A program made the position numbers and the translations under genes. Shown one piece after another: positions 1-9,219 of a stretch of 64,000 nucleotides of DNA. The notes under the pieces were generated by a model. That model had not been told where the DNA came from, ran no database searches, and worked only from the letters and a program-made list of their open reading frames with translations. The stretch covers positions 62,001 through 126,000 of the forward strand of contig NZ_JXYA01000042.1 of the NCBI RefSeq assembly GCF_000967655.1. Reading direction: 5' to 3'. Source of the stretch: Pseudoalteromonas rubra (lineage in GTDB: Bacteria > Pseudomonadota > Gammaproteobacteria > Enterobacterales > Alteromonadaceae). Positions within the stretch are counted from its first letter, which is position 1; the number at the start of each line of letters is the position of its first letter.

Positions 1-1875
1 AAGGCTTTATCGCTGACCTGGATAGTTATCGGCTTTGTGGTCTTTATCGCGTCTTTGTCGGCCTATGTACTGTATACCTACCACCAAACCCGCAGCACCA
101 TAGTTAATGGGATAGACCAGAAACTTCAGATGGCCGCACGCAGCACTCAATTAATACTGGGTGATGATTATCATGACAGGCTCGGTGAAATTAACGACGA
201 TGAGTATCGTCACAAAAGCAGGCAACTGTCGCAACTGGCCCAACACCTGGGTGTAGAATACGTTTATGCTATGGTCTACGACGCCCCTTATGTGCGCTTT
301 AGCGCCTCCAGTTACACCCAAAATGATGTACTGCAGGACAAAGTAACTCGCTTGCTGGATTTGTACCCTGAGGCCACTGCCATCAACAAAAGCGCCTTTC
401 GCTCAACACAGCCCTTGTTTGAAATCTCTGAAGACAAATGGGGCCATTTTAAAACCATTTTTATTCCCCATGTAACACGCGACGGCCGGGTTTATTTGAC
501 TGGCGCAGACATCAAAACGTCACACATTCAGAGCGAACTGGCCAAAAGTGTTAAAGAGGCACTGTTCACCGCTTGTTTCTTTTTTGCCATTGCCTTGCTG
601 GTAGCCGGGATGTACTTACTGATATTGAGGAAAACCCTGACCACGGACGCCCGTACCGGCTTCCCCAATCGCCTCGCATTAGAGCAGGATCTGGCCAAAA
701 ACCCCAACCAGCACCTCAGCCTGGCAATTGTTGCCATTAATGAGCTGGAAGAAATTGTCAGCTTTTATGGCACAGATGTCGGCGATGAGATCATCCGCCG
801 GGTGATGAGCCATTTCAGTGAATTTACGGTGCCCTTTAAAGTCTACCGCCTCGCGACAGCCAAACTGGTGTTGTTGAGCGACGCCACCAAGGGAGAGCAT
901 TACCTCAGCAGCCTGATCAATGAATTCCCGACCACAACGCCTATCTTGCAGCAGCCACATTTATACGTCCAGCTCACTGCGGGGATCGCCAGCGGTAATA
1001 AACGTCTGCTACTGGAAAATGCGTTTATTGCCTGCCGCCAGGCACAGCAAAAACAACAGCGCGTGTGCATGTATGGACAAGATCCAGCGCAGATAAAAAC
1101 CATTCAGGAATCGCATATTGCGATTGCCAAAACCGTGCAAAGCGCCTTTGAACAACACCGGATTCTGCCCTATTTTACACCACGCATGGGCATCGAGAGC
1201 AAAGCCATAGAACAATATCATTGCACTCCCCGAGTGCTCACTGAGCAGGGACTGATCTTACGTCCTGAGTCTTTTTCTGACGTGATCCGTCATTCCAGAC
1301 TGAGCTCACAACTGACCAAAGTGATGCTGGAGTTGTGTACTGCACATTTTCGTAAATCGCACCATGCCTGGAGCATGCAATTGAGCTGGCAGGACCTGGC
1401 CGATCCACAAATGATGGAATTTATTTTTGCCCAGCTGAGACGCTACCCGCAACCGGCCAAAATTACCTTTGAGCTTGAAGAGCAGGAAGTGATTGAGCAC
1501 TTTGCCGACATGCGGGTGTATATCAATGTACTAAAAAGCAAGGGCGTGAATATTATGGTGGCATCGAGTAACAGCGGCTTACTGACCATCAGTCGGGTAC
1601 TCAAGCTCACCATAGACAGCGTTAAACTGACCTCCAGCGTGATTGAGCAGCTTGGTGAAGATACCGAATTACACGAATACATTGAACACATTGCAAGGCT
1701 GTGCCATGAGCGGCAAATTGCACTGCTGGTCGACGGTGTACAAAGTAAATATCAACTGGAGCAATTACAGGATTGTAACGTGAAGCTGGTTGAAGGAAGT
1801 CTTATCGGCACACCCGGACCACATATCAACATCAGCCAGGGCAATATAGACAAAGATTTACAGGCCAGCGCCTGA
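1..1875 (+). CDS. Membrane protein with degenerate GGDEF and EAL domains (5' end outside window)
   Basis: The frame is open from base 1, so the start codon lies upstream. The visible protein begins in a first transmembrane helix. An extracytoplasmic sensor region follows, then a second helix near nucleotides 555-630, a GGDEF-like domain (about 640-1070) and an EAL-like domain (about 1110-1830). Both active sites are lost. The GGDEF signature after YRL reads ATAKL (853-867), and the EAL triplet position reads CTP (1222-1230). It is therefore unlikely to make or cleave cyclic-di-GMP. It could bind nucleotide or a protein partner, as E. coli CsrD does with similarly degenerate domains. It ends convergently with a TrmB-like gene. 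The fold call is firm; the function is not known. Confidence 0.85.
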   Translation, partial: KALSLTWIVIGFVVFIASLSAYVLYTYHQTRSTIVNGIDQKLQMAARSTQLILGDDYHDRLGEINDDEYRHKSRQLSQLAQHLGVEYVYAMVYDAPYVRFSASSYTQNDVLQDKVTRLLDLYPEATAINKSAFRSTQPLFEISEDKWGHFKTIFIPHVTRDGRVYLTGADIKTSHIQSELAKSVKEALFTACFFFAIALLVAGMYLLILRKTLTTDARTGFPNRLALEQDLAKNPNQHLSLAIVAINELEEIVSFYGTDVGDEIIRRVMSHFSEFTVPFKVYRLATAKLVLLSDATKGEHYLSSLINEFPTTTPILQQPHLYVQLTAGIASGNKRLLLENAFIACRQAQQKQQRVCMYGQDPAQIKTIQESHIAIAKTVQSAFEQHRILPYFTPRMGIESKAIEQYHCTPRVLTEQGLILRPESFSDVIRHSRLSSQLTKVMLELCTAHFRKSHHAWSMQLSWQDLADPQMMEFIFAQLRRYPQPAKITFELEEQEVIEHFADMRVYINVLKSKGVNIMVASSNSGLLTISRVLKLTIDSVKLTSSVIEQLGEDTELHEYIEHIARLCHERQIALLVDGVQSKYQLEQLQDCNVKLVEGSLIGTPGPHINISQGNIDKDLQASA

Positions 1876-1876
1876 A

Positions 1877-1910
1877 CACCGGTGCGGTATCGCCTGACTG
1901 CGCACCGGTG
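1877..1910. terminator. GC-rich hairpin between convergent genes
   Basis: Ten-base perfect arms (CACCGGTGCG and its complement, 1877-1886 and 1901-1910) flank a 14-base loop just after the GGDEF-EAL stop codon and 9 bases from the stop of the opposite gene. There is no clear T-run on either side. It may be a weak bidirectional terminator or a transcript-end stabiliser. Confidence 0.45.
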
Positions 1911-1919
1911 ATACCAGGC

Positions 1920-2585
1920 CTATAACTGAGCAATCAAACGGGTGCTGTGTTGCCCACTGGCCCAGTATTTACGCTCAAACGGGGTCATGGCTGTATCGCT
2001 TTCATAGGCACTGATCTCGGCCTTTTTACCGGCCAACTCAAGGCTGCGGGCAAACTCCTCAACGTAAATTGACCAGTTACTGCGTAATTCCAGTCGGCCA
2101 CCCAGCTCCACGATATAAGGGAAGACCGCCGCACCATGCCAGCGCCTTTGCAGGTGTTTGGCTTTAGGCCAGGGGTTGGGATAGAGCAAATAATGGTGCG
2201 TAGGCTGCCAGTTGGCCTCACAAGCCAGGCGCCAGAAGTCATTCAAGTCCGCCTGCACCAGAATATACTGACCAGACTCCGTCTGTTTGTATTCAATATC
2301 ATGCTTTTCAAGGCGGTGCTCTGACTTATCAATACCTATAACCAGGGCATCCGGATGCAGTTTTGCCAGGTTTGCTGTGCTTTCACCTACCCCACAGCAG
2401 GAGTCCAGAATAATGGGGCCATCGTATGCCTGCACTTTTTCATTCACCTGCTCAAAAGCCTGTTGAGTATGGGCCGCAATGGGCTTTTTGAATGGTGTGT
2501 TGAGGTGTTTCTGAACCACTTCGTCTAACTTTTCGTGGAGCCCAGCCTGATTACTGGTAATGCTTCTGGAGTTTGCGTCTGACAT
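1920..2585 (-). CDS. TrmB-like SAM-dependent methyltransferase (paralogue)
   Basis: This 221-residue protein has a class I methyltransferase core. Motif I is LDSCCGVGEST around residue 60, with an acidic loop GIDKSEHRLE about 25 residues later. The TrmB-type motif YPNPWPKAKHLQRRW lies near residue 135, where true TrmB has FPDPWHKxRHxKRR. The canonical tRNA m7G46 methyltransferase is encoded separately at 37548-38273, so this is a diverged second copy. The Asp of the PDPW motif is Asn here. The substrate may be tRNA or something else. The ATG start has only a weak ribosome site. It is convergent with the preceding gene. Confidence 0.75.
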   Translation of the reverse strand: MSDANSRSITSNQAGLHEKLDEVVQKHLNTPFKKPIAAHTQQAFEQVNEKVQAYDGPIILDSCCGVGESTANLAKLHPDALVIGIDKSEHRLEKHDIEYKQTESGQYILVQADLNDFWRLACEANWQPTHHYLLYPNPWPKAKHLQRRWHGAAVFPYIVELGGRLELRSNWSIYVEEFARSLELAGKKAEISAYESDTAMTPFERKYWASGQHSTRLIAQL

Positions 2586-2661
2586 AACAGCGTATCAATG
2601 CTCATAGTCTGAAAAAATAATGGTGCTATTTTATCTCAGTCAGCCCGATTAAGTAAGCGGT

Positions 2662-2683
2662 GTGGCAGAGCAAACTCTGCCAC
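2662..2683 (-). terminator. Hairpin after the yadH stop codon
   Basis: Perfect 9-bp arms (GTGGCAGAG/CTCTGCCAC) with a 4-base loop lie 9 bases beyond the yadH stop. No T-run follows on the minus strand. It is probably the 3' end structure of the yadGH transcript. Confidence 0.5.
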
Positions 2684-2691
2684 CTTTCAGA

Positions 2692-3465
2692 TCAATGACG
2701 TAAACCAACGCCTCGCTTGATCAGGTTCAGTGCTATTGCAAATAACACAGTGATAAAACCAATCAGCACGCCAAAGGCCAGCGTGATATTGACATCAGAC
2801 ACACCCAGGAAGCCATAGCGGAAGGCATTCACCATGTAGATAATCGGGTTGACCTGAGACACGCCCTGCCAGAACTCCGGCAGTAAAGTGATAGAATAAA
2901 ACACCCCGCCCAGATAAGTGAGAGGTGTCAGCACAAAGGTTGGAATGATACTGATGTCATCAAAGCTATTAGCAAAGACCGCATTGATCAGACCACCCAG
3001 CGCAAAGACTGCCGAGGTCAGCAATACCGTTAGTACTATCACCGCCAGATTATGAATTTGAATATCCACAAACAGCAAACTAACCAAAGTAACTATCAAA
3101 CCTACCAGCATGCCACGGGCCATACCGCCGCCCATATAACCCAGCACGATAATGTAGTTAGGCACCGGGGCCACTAACAACTCTTCGATGCTTTTCTGGA
3201 ACTTAGTGGAATAGAAGCTCGATGCCACATTGGAATAAGAGTTGGTGATCACCGACATCATAATAAGACCCGGCACAATGAACTCCATGTAGCTAAATCC
3301 ACCCATTTCACCAATGCGTGAGCCGATCAGAGAGCCAAAGATCACAAAGTATAAGGTCATGGTGATGGCCGGTGGCACCAGGGTTTGCACCCAAATGCGT
3401 AGGAAACGGATACATTCTTTGATCCAGATACTTTTCAGTGCTACGCCATAGTTTAAGATTTTCAT
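2692..3465 (-). CDS. yadH: ABC-2 type transporter permease YadH
   Basis: This 257-residue inner-membrane protein has six predicted hydrophobic segments. It carries the ABC-2 permease pattern, including the GLIMMSVITNSYSN and PLTYLGGVFYSI stretches near the conserved loop before the fifth helix. It would pair with the ATPase YadG encoded just upstream; the two reading frames overlap by four bases, which implies translational coupling. Length and order match the E. coli yadG-yadH pair. The transported substrate is not known for this family. Confidence 0.9.
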   Translation of the reverse strand: MKILNYGVALKSIWIKECIRFLRIWVQTLVPPAITMTLYFVIFGSLIGSRIGEMGGFSYMEFIVPGLIMMSVITNSYSNVASSFYSTKFQKSIEELLVAPVPNYIIVLGYMGGGMARGMLVGLIVTLVSLLFVDIQIHNLAVIVLTVLLTSAVFALGGLINAVFANSFDDISIIPTFVLTPLTYLGGVFYSITLLPEFWQGVSQVNPIIYMVNAFRYGFLGVSDVNITLAFGVLIGFITVLFAIALNLIKRGVGLRH

Positions 3466-4382
3466 TCGCTGCGCCCCTGTTCCAGTAATCCGACAAACAA
3501 TTCTTCCAGGCGGTTTGCCTTATTTCGCATACTCAGCACCGTATTGCCCTGCTCATTGAGCTGGGTAAACACCCCATTCAGACCCTGAGACTTAGCCACT
3601 TCGACTTCCAGAGTGTGGTCATCTGTCAGCGTATACTCATAGCCCTCTAGTGTTACCGGGTTGATGGGTGCTTTAAGGTCCAGCACAAAGGTTTCTTTAT
3701 CCAGCTTCGCCAGCAAGGCTTTAATGGTGGTGTGTTCGACGATTTTGCCCTGATCGATAATGGCGATATTGCGACACAGCAGCTCAGCTTCTTCCAGATA
3801 ATGGGTGGTGAGAATAATGGTGATCCCCTGCGCGTTGATCTCACGCAGGAAGCCCCACATAGAGCGGCGCAGCTCGATATCTACTCCGGCTGTGGGTTCA
3901 TCCAAAATCAGCAGCTTTGGCTCATGCATTAAAGCACGGGCAATCATCAGACGACGCTTCATACCGCCCGATAAGGTGCGGGCCTGCTTGTCTTTTTTAT
4001 CCAGTAAGCCCAGTTGCTTCAGGTATTTTTCAGCGCGCTCATGGGCCAGCGCCCGCGGCACACCATAATAGCCGGCCTGATTGACCAAAATCTGATTGAG
4101 GGTTTCAAACTGATTAAAGTTGAACTCCTGCGGCACCAGGCCAAGGTGAGACTTGGCCGCTTCCAGGTCGGTATCTATGCTCTGGCCAAATACTTCAACC
4201 TGACCCGCCGTTTTGTTCACCAACGAAGAAATAACCCCTATGGTAGTCGACTTACCCGCACCATTTGGGCCCAGCAACGCGAAAAAGTCGCCCTGCTCAA
4301 CCTGTAAATCAATTCCTTTAACGGCTTCAACGCCGTTGCTGTAGACCTTACGCAGGCCAGATATATTTAATGCCTTTGTCAT
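3462..4382 (-). CDS. yadG: ABC transporter ATP-binding protein YadG
   Basis: This 306-residue cytoplasmic ATPase is closely similar to E. coli YadG along its length. Walker A GPNGAGKS is at residues 38-45, the Q-loop VPQEFNF at about 83-89, the signature LSGGM at 137-141 and Walker B LLILDEP at 157-163. The start chosen is the ATG of MTKALN, 11 bases after an AGGA. An in-frame ATG six codons upstream (4400) has no usable ribosome site of its own. It powers the YadH permease, with which it overlaps. Confidence 0.92.
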   Translation of the reverse strand: MTKALNISGLRKVYSNGVEAVKGIDLQVEQGDFFALLGPNGAGKSTTIGVISSLVNKTAGQVEVFGQSIDTDLEAAKSHLGLVPQEFNFNQFETLNQILVNQAGYYGVPRALAHERAEKYLKQLGLLDKKDKQARTLSGGMKRRLMIARALMHEPKLLILDEPTAGVDIELRRSMWGFLREINAQGITIILTTHYLEEAELLCRNIAIIDQGKIVEHTTIKALLAKLDKETFVLDLKAPINPVTLEGYEYTLTDDHTLEVEVAKSQGLNGVFTQLNEQGNTVLSMRNKANRLEELFVGLLEQGRSE

Positions 4383-4470
4383 CTTATTGTTTTTCCTCAC
4401 ATCCCCATGTTGTTGTTTTCACTTGTTTGTATCAATACGCTGTATAACCGAGCAGCTTCACGGCTTAGCT

Positions 4471-5088
4471 TCAGTCGCCATAGCCCCAGCGTTTCGCCAG
4501 CTGATGCTCTATGCCTAAGTGGTCTAGAATGCGCGCTACCATAAAATCGACGAGATCCTCGATACTTTGTGGCTGGTGATAAAACCCGGGCGCCGCGGGC
4601 ATAATAGTGACCCCAAGGCGGCTTAGTTTGAGCATATTTTCCAGATGAATAGCACTGAACGGCGTTTCTCTGGGCACCAGAATAAGCTCGCCGCGCTCTT
4701 TGATCACCACATCTGCCGCGCGCTCTAGCAGGTTGTCGGATGCCCCCATGGCAATCGCCGACACGCTACCCGCGCTGCACGGGCAGACCACCATTTTCTT
4801 CGGCGCCGCAGAGCCCGACGCCACCGGACTGAACCAGTTGTCTTTACCAAACACCTGAACTTGCCCAGCCTTGGCCTGATAGAGCTCACTGAGCTGCGCT
4901 GTGGCCTTGTCTTCGTTACCAGACAGTTTGATGTTAGATTCGGTGTCCAGCACCACTCGGGCAGCACTGGAGATCAGCACATAAACCTGATAATCCAGTG
5001 CCACCAGCACTTCGAGTAAACGCAGCCCATATGGCGCGCCCGATGCGCCGCTGAATGCCAGCGTAATGGCTGGCTTAAATTGTGACAT
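4471..5088 (-). CDS. ubiX: Flavin prenyltransferase UbiX
   Basis: This makes the prenylated FMN cofactor used by the decarboxylase UbiD in ubiquinone biosynthesis. The 205-residue protein starts MSQFKPAIT and has the flavoprotein motif GASGAPYG at 14-21. It also has the [14 protein letters not shown] segment and the C-terminal MPAAPGFYH motif of the family. The start at 5088 lies 4 bases after the mpl stop codon, with AGAGG about 10 bases upstream inside the end of mpl. The two genes are probably translated from one message. A longer in-frame extension into mpl is unlikely. Confidence 0.93.
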   Translation of the reverse strand: MSQFKPAITLAFSGASGAPYGLRLLEVLVALDYQVYVLISSAARVVLDTESNIKLSGNEDKATAQLSELYQAKAGQVQVFGKDNWFSPVASGSAAPKKMVVCPCSAGSVSAIAMGASDNLLERAADVVIKERGELILVPRETPFSAIHLENMLKLSRLGVTIMPAAPGFYHQPQSIEDLVDFMVARILDHLGIEHQLAKRWGYGD

Positions 5089-5092
5089 AACT

Positions 5093-6442
5093 TTATGACC
5101 TCTTTTCGCGCAGTGCACTTAACACTGCGGTGTGGATCCCATTAAACCCACCGTTGCTCATGATCAAGACATGCTCACCCGGCTTTGCCTTGGCCGCCAC
5201 CGCCGCGACTATGTCATCGGTGTTGTGATAACAGCCATAGCCTGCCTGCTTAGCAGCCTCTTGCAGTGACCAGCTCAGATTGGGCGGCTCAAACAGCATC
5301 ACCTCATCGGCTGCCGCCAGCGAGTCCATCAGGGTTTGCTGATGAACACCCATTTTCATGGTGTTAGAGCGCGGCTCCAAAATCGCAGTAATGCGGGCAT
5401 CGCCCACTTTGGCGCGCAATCCCGCCAAAGTGGTTTCAATGGCCGTGGGATGATGTGCAAAATCGTCATACACACACACGCCGTTTACCTCTCCCAGCAA
5501 CTCCATACGTCGCTTAGGCGAGATAAATTCACCGAGCGCCTCAATGCTGACAGCAACGGGAATACCCACATGACGCGCAGCCGAAATAGCCATCACGGCA
5601 TTTTTGACGTTATGCTCGCCAATGGCCTGCCAGCTCACTGTGCCCTGGCTTTGGTTGTTCAGTAACACCTCAAACTCGCTGCCATCGGCTTTACACAGGC
5701 GGTAATCCCAGTCGCCACCCAGGGTTTCTTGCTGGCTCCAGAAGCCTTTGTCTATCACTTCGCACAGGGGTTTATCCGCTGCCGGGTAAATCGCTTTACC
5801 CTGCGCAGGTAAGGTACGAAGCAAATGGTGAAACTGGGTCTGAATGGCGGCCAGATCGGCAAAAATATCGGCGTGATCGAATTCCAGGTTATTCATGATC
5901 AAGGTGCGCGGCAGGTAATGAACAAACTTACTGCGCTTATCAAAAAACGCCGTGTCGTACTCATCGGCCTCAATAACAAAAAACGGGGTATCACTGGTGC
6001 GTGCCGACACGCCAAAGTTTTGCACTATGCCACCGATCAGAAAGCCTGGCCGCAGCCCTGCATATTCCAGCAACCAGGCCAGCATACTGGCGGTGGTGGT
6101 TTTACCATGCGTACCAGCTACCGCCAGTACCCAGCTGTTTTGCAGCACGTGATGTTTTAGCCACTCGGGGCCTGAGGTATAAGGCAAGCCGCGCTCCAGC
6201 ACATATTCCACACAGGCGTTCCCCCGGCTCATGGCATTGCCAATCACCACCATATCGGGTGCCGGGTCCAGCTGAGCCGGATCATAGCCCTGGGTTAATT
6301 CAATGCCAAGCGACTCCAGCTGAGTGCTCATAGGTGGATAAACGTTTTGATCGGATCCCGTTACCTTGTGGCCCAGCGACTTCGCAATGGCCGCAATGCC
6401 ACCCATAAAGGTGCCGCAGATCCCAAGAATGTGAATATGCAT
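5093..6442 (-). CDS. mpl: UDP-N-acetylmuramate:L-alanyl-gamma-D-glutamyl-meso-DAP ligase
   Basis: Mpl attaches recycled murein tripeptide to UDP-MurNAc, feeding peptidoglycan recycling in the cytoplasm. The 449-residue protein is full length for the family. It has the N-terminal nucleotide loop [12 protein letters not shown], the ATP-binding GTHGKTT at 110-116 and the Mur ligase signature around [11 protein letters not shown]. It heads an mpl-ubiX operon. Functionally it connects with ampD at 57.3 kb, which releases the same tripeptide. Confidence 0.95.
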   Translation of the reverse strand: MHIHILGICGTFMGGIAAIAKSLGHKVTGSDQNVYPPMSTQLESLGIELTQGYDPAQLDPAPDMVVIGNAMSRGNACVEYVLERGLPYTSGPEWLKHHVLQNSWVLAVAGTHGKTTTASMLAWLLEYAGLRPGFLIGGIVQNFGVSARTSDTPFFVIEADEYDTAFFDKRSKFVHYLPRTLIMNNLEFDHADIFADLAAIQTQFHHLLRTLPAQGKAIYPAADKPLCEVIDKGFWSQQETLGGDWDYRLCKADGSEFEVLLNNQSQGTVSWQAIGEHNVKNAVMAISAARHVGIPVAVSIEALGEFISPKRRMELLGEVNGVCVYDDFAHHPTAIETTLAGLRAKVGDARITAILEPRSNTMKMGVHQQTLMDSLAAADEVMLFEPPNLSWSLQEAAKQAGYGCYHNTDDIVAAVAAKAKPGEHVLIMSNGGFNGIHTAVLSALREKRS

Positions 6443-6570
6443 GATTTAATTAACTAATTAGCTGACTAACCCGCTTAGGTTATCATACTCGTCTGAACCT
6501 TGGCTGGTTTTGTGAGCGGATCTCTACAAAACACTTTTGCAGCTGGTACAAAGTCGCCACAGCAGGCATA

Positions 6571-6608
6571 AAAAAACCGGCTTAAGTGCATCACCTAAGC
6601 CGGTTTTT
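6571..6608. terminator. Bidirectional rho-independent terminator after pyrE
   Basis: The arms AAAAACCGGCTTA and TAAGCCGGTTTTT flank an 11-base loop. Read on the minus strand, this gives a GC stem followed by T's 27 bases past the pyrE stop. Confidence 0.85.
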
Positions 6609-6634
6609 AAATACAATTTTAACGGGCTACTTAA

Positions 6635-7279
6635 TTAAGCAACACCGTACTGGTCACGATACGCTTTAACCGCTTCTAGGTGCTCGGCCATATCACCTTG
6701 CTGCTCAAGGTAAGTGATTAGGTCAGCCAGTTTCACGATAGATACCACAGCGGTGTTAAAGTCGCGCTCAACTTCCTGAATGGCAGACAACTCACCTTTG
6801 CCTTTTTCCTGGCGGTCAAGGGCGATCAACACACCGGCCAGATCGGCTTCATTGGCTGCAATGATCTCCATCGACTCACGGATAGCCGTGCCCGCCGTGA
6901 TCACATCATCCACCAGCATGATACGACCAGCCAGCTCAGAGCCTACCAGGTTGCCACCTTCACCGTGCTGCTTTTTCTCTTTACGGTTAAAGCAGTAAGG
7001 CACGTCTTTATCGTAATGATCCGCCAGAGCCACTGCAGTCGTCGTTGCAATCGGAATACCTTTGTACGCCGGGCCAAATAGCACATCGTACGCAATGCCA
7101 GCATCTTCCAGTGCAGCGGCATAAAAACGTCCTAAACGCGCCAGGTCGCGACCGGTGTTAAACAGGCCCGCATTGAAGAAATAAGGGCTGGTACGGCCAG
7201 ATTTAAGCGTAAATTCACCAAACTTCAGCACCTGCTTTTGCAGGGCAAATTCAATAAAGTCTTTTTGATACTGTTTCAT
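6635..7279 (-). CDS. pyrE: Orotate phosphoribosyltransferase
   Basis: PyrE converts orotate and PRPP to OMP in pyrimidine synthesis. The 214-residue protein starts [11 protein letters not shown]. Residues [12 protein letters not shown] at 26-37 bind orotate, and the PRPP loop [12 protein letters not shown] spans 121-132. The open frame extends 49 codons upstream into rph, but homology and length fix the start at 7279. The gene follows rph after 25 bases, as in E. coli. No leader attenuator like that of E. coli is visible in the short gap. Confidence 0.96.
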   Translation of the reverse strand: MKQYQKDFIEFALQKQVLKFGEFTLKSGRTSPYFFNAGLFNTGRDLARLGRFYAAALEDAGIAYDVLFGPAYKGIPIATTTAVALADHYDKDVPYCFNRKEKKQHGEGGNLVGSELAGRIMLVDDVITAGTAIRESMEIIAANEADLAGVLIALDRQEKGKGELSAIQEVERDFNTAVVSIVKLADLITYLEQQGDMAEHLEAVKAYRDQYGVA

Positions 7280-7304
7280 ACGATACCTTCTTATTTTCGA
7301 ATGC

Positions 7305-8018
7305 TTATGCCAGCGCCTGTTTTTGCAGGTCAATGATCTCACGGATTGAATGCTTAGCCAGTGCCAGCAGCTCATCCAGCTCTTCAAATGAGAAAGGTTC
7401 GCCCTCGGCTGTGCCTTGTACTTCAATCAGTTTGCCGGTTTCGGTCATGATCACGTTCATGTCGGTTTCGGCTTCTGAGTCTTCCAGATATTCCAGATCG
7501 GTAATCGCTTCGCCGTTGTAAACGCCGACAGAAATAGCCGCAATCATAAACTTCAGTGGGTTCGCGTTGATCATGCCCTTGGCACGCATATGAGTCAGTG
7601 CATCAACCAAAGCAACACAAGCGCCGCTGATAGACGCAGTACGTGTACCACCGTCGGCTTGTAGGACATCACAGTCGATAGTAATGGTGTTTTCACCCAG
7701 CGCGCTCAAATCAACCGCAGCACGCAATGCACGGGCGATCAGACGTTGGATCTCCATGGTACGGCCGCCCTGCTTGCCTTTTGCCGCTTCACGGCCATTA
7801 CGCGTATGAGTAGAACGCGGAAGCATCCCGTATTCTGCAGTGATCCAGCCTTTGCCCTGGCCTTTCATAAAACGCGGTACACCCGCTTCAACAGTGGCAG
7901 TACACAACACCTTAGTGTTGCCGAACTCTACCAGCACCGAGCCCTCGGCATGCATAGTATAGTTACGTGTAAAAGTTACCGGTCTGATTTGATTTGCAGT
8001 TCTTTCGCTTGGACGCAT
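7305..8018 (-). CDS. rph: Ribonuclease PH
   Basis: RNase PH is a phosphate-dependent 3'-to-5' exonuclease that trims tRNA precursors. This 237-residue protein is full length, unlike the frameshifted copy of E. coli K-12. It begins [14 protein letters not shown], preceded closely by AAGGTGG. It has the conserved phosphate-binding and RNA-binding stretches [17 protein letters not shown] (85-101) and [15 protein letters not shown]. It is first in the rph-pyrE operon and divergent from yicC. Confidence 0.96.
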   Translation of the reverse strand: MRPSERTANQIRPVTFTRNYTMHAEGSVLVEFGNTKVLCTATVEAGVPRFMKGQGKGWITAEYGMLPRSTHTRNGREAAKGKQGGRTMEIQRLIARALRAAVDLSALGENTITIDCDVLQADGGTRTASISGACVALVDALTHMRAKGMINANPLKFMIAAISVGVYNGEAITDLEYLEDSEAETDMNVIMTETGKLIEVQGTAEGEPFSFEELDELLALAKHSIREIIDLQKQALA

Positions 8019-8243
8019 CCACCTTCCCCTATCATCAAAGTTTCGCGATATTATAAAGGGTTCCCAGGCGCTATGCCATGCGGATCGCGAATAATTCACA
8101 CCCAGCCACTAGAGCTGACCGATGTTTCAGCTATAATGGCGGTGTTTCGTTCATGGCGATGTGTGTGTTCAGCAACGACAGCGCTGACCCTTAGGTCACC
8201 ACATGCAGACACGCCACAACCTTAAATTAGATTAGGAACTTAT

Positions 8244-9104
8244 ATGATCCATAGTATGACCGCTTATGCCCGTAAAGAGATCAAGGGCGACTGGGGCACC
8301 GGTGTGTGGGAGATCCGCTCCGTAAACCAACGCTATCTTGAAACCTTTATCCGCGCACCGGAGCAATTCCGAGGCCTGGAGCCGGTTATTCGCGAGCGCC
8401 TGCGCAAACACTTACAGCGCGGTAAAGTGGAAGTATTTTTAAAGTTCACCGCCAACCCGGCTCACGTAGGTCAGCTGTCGATCAACGAAACCCTGAGCAA
8501 GCAGCTGATTGAAAACGCCAAATGGGTGCAGTCGCACAGCGGTGGCGAGATCAATCCAACAGACATCCTGCGCTGGCCAGGCGTCATGGAAGCCGAAGAA
8601 GTGGATCTCGACACAGTAAACAGCGAGTTGTTAAAAGGCTTTGACGCCCTGGTTGAGGATTTTAAAGCCGCGCGCGCCAGTGAAGGTAACAACCTGGAAA
8701 CCATGATCACCACTCGCCTGGACAGTATTCTGGAGCAGGTTGCCGTTGTTGAAGGCCATATGCCGGAAGTCGCTAAATGGCAGCGTGAGAAACTCACCGC
8801 TAAGCTGGAAGACCTGAAAGCCGAAATCGACGAGAACCGCCTGGAGCAGGAACTTATCTACCTGGCGCAAAAACAGGACGTGGCAGAAGAACTCGATCGC
8901 CTCAAGTCACACGTTAAAGAAACCCATAAGATCCTGAAAAAAGGCGGCGCATGTGGCCGACGCCTGGACTTTATGATGCAAGAGTTCAACCGCGAGTCTA
9001 ACACTCTGGCGTCTAAATCCATCAATACCGAGATCACCAACGCCGCCGTTGAACTCAAGGTACTGATTGAGCAAATGCGCGAGCAGATCCAGAATATTGA
9101 GTGA
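8244..9104 (+). CDS. yicC: YicC family endoribonuclease-like protein
   Basis: This 286-residue protein starts MIHSMTAYARKE, the hallmark N-terminus of the YicC family. It ends with the C-terminal domain (DUF1732) containing GGACGRRLDFMMQEFNRE and the final ELKVLIEQMREQIQNIE. YicC proteins have been linked to RNA decay and stress survival. The gene is divergent from rph, the same arrangement as in E. coli. It is followed by a rho-independent terminator. Confidence 0.92.
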   Translation: MIHSMTAYARKEIKGDWGTGVWEIRSVNQRYLETFIRAPEQFRGLEPVIRERLRKHLQRGKVEVFLKFTANPAHVGQLSINETLSKQLIENAKWVQSHSGGEINPTDILRWPGVMEAEEVDLDTVNSELLKGFDALVEDFKAARASEGNNLETMITTRLDSILEQVAVVEGHMPEVAKWQREKLTAKLEDLKAEIDENRLEQELIYLAQKQDVAEELDRLKSHVKETHKILKKGGACGRRLDFMMQEFNRESNTLASKSINTEITNAAVELKVLIEQMREQIQNIE

Positions 9105-9119
9105 TTAAAACTAAACTCG

Positions 9120-9148
9120 TTGAAAGGCCCCAGCTGTTGGGGCTTTTT
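9120..9148 (+). terminator. yicC terminator; first copy of a 29-base direct repeat
   Basis: A GCCCC/GGGGC stem with a 7-base loop is followed by TTTTT, 15 bases after the yicC stop. The 29 bases 9120-9148 recur with one mismatch at 11707-11735. The two copies bracket the HEAT-repeat gene and the HTH cassette. Confidence 0.9.
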
Positions 9149-9219
9149 AGTTCAACACCCCGCATTTCATTGCCTCTGTCGCCCCTCATGCAGATATAAC
9201 AAAATGATTAGTATACTCT

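Noticed and set aside
7746-8225. A 159-codon plus-strand frame over the rph start
   Set aside because: Antisense to conserved rph and to its promoter region; no protein features.
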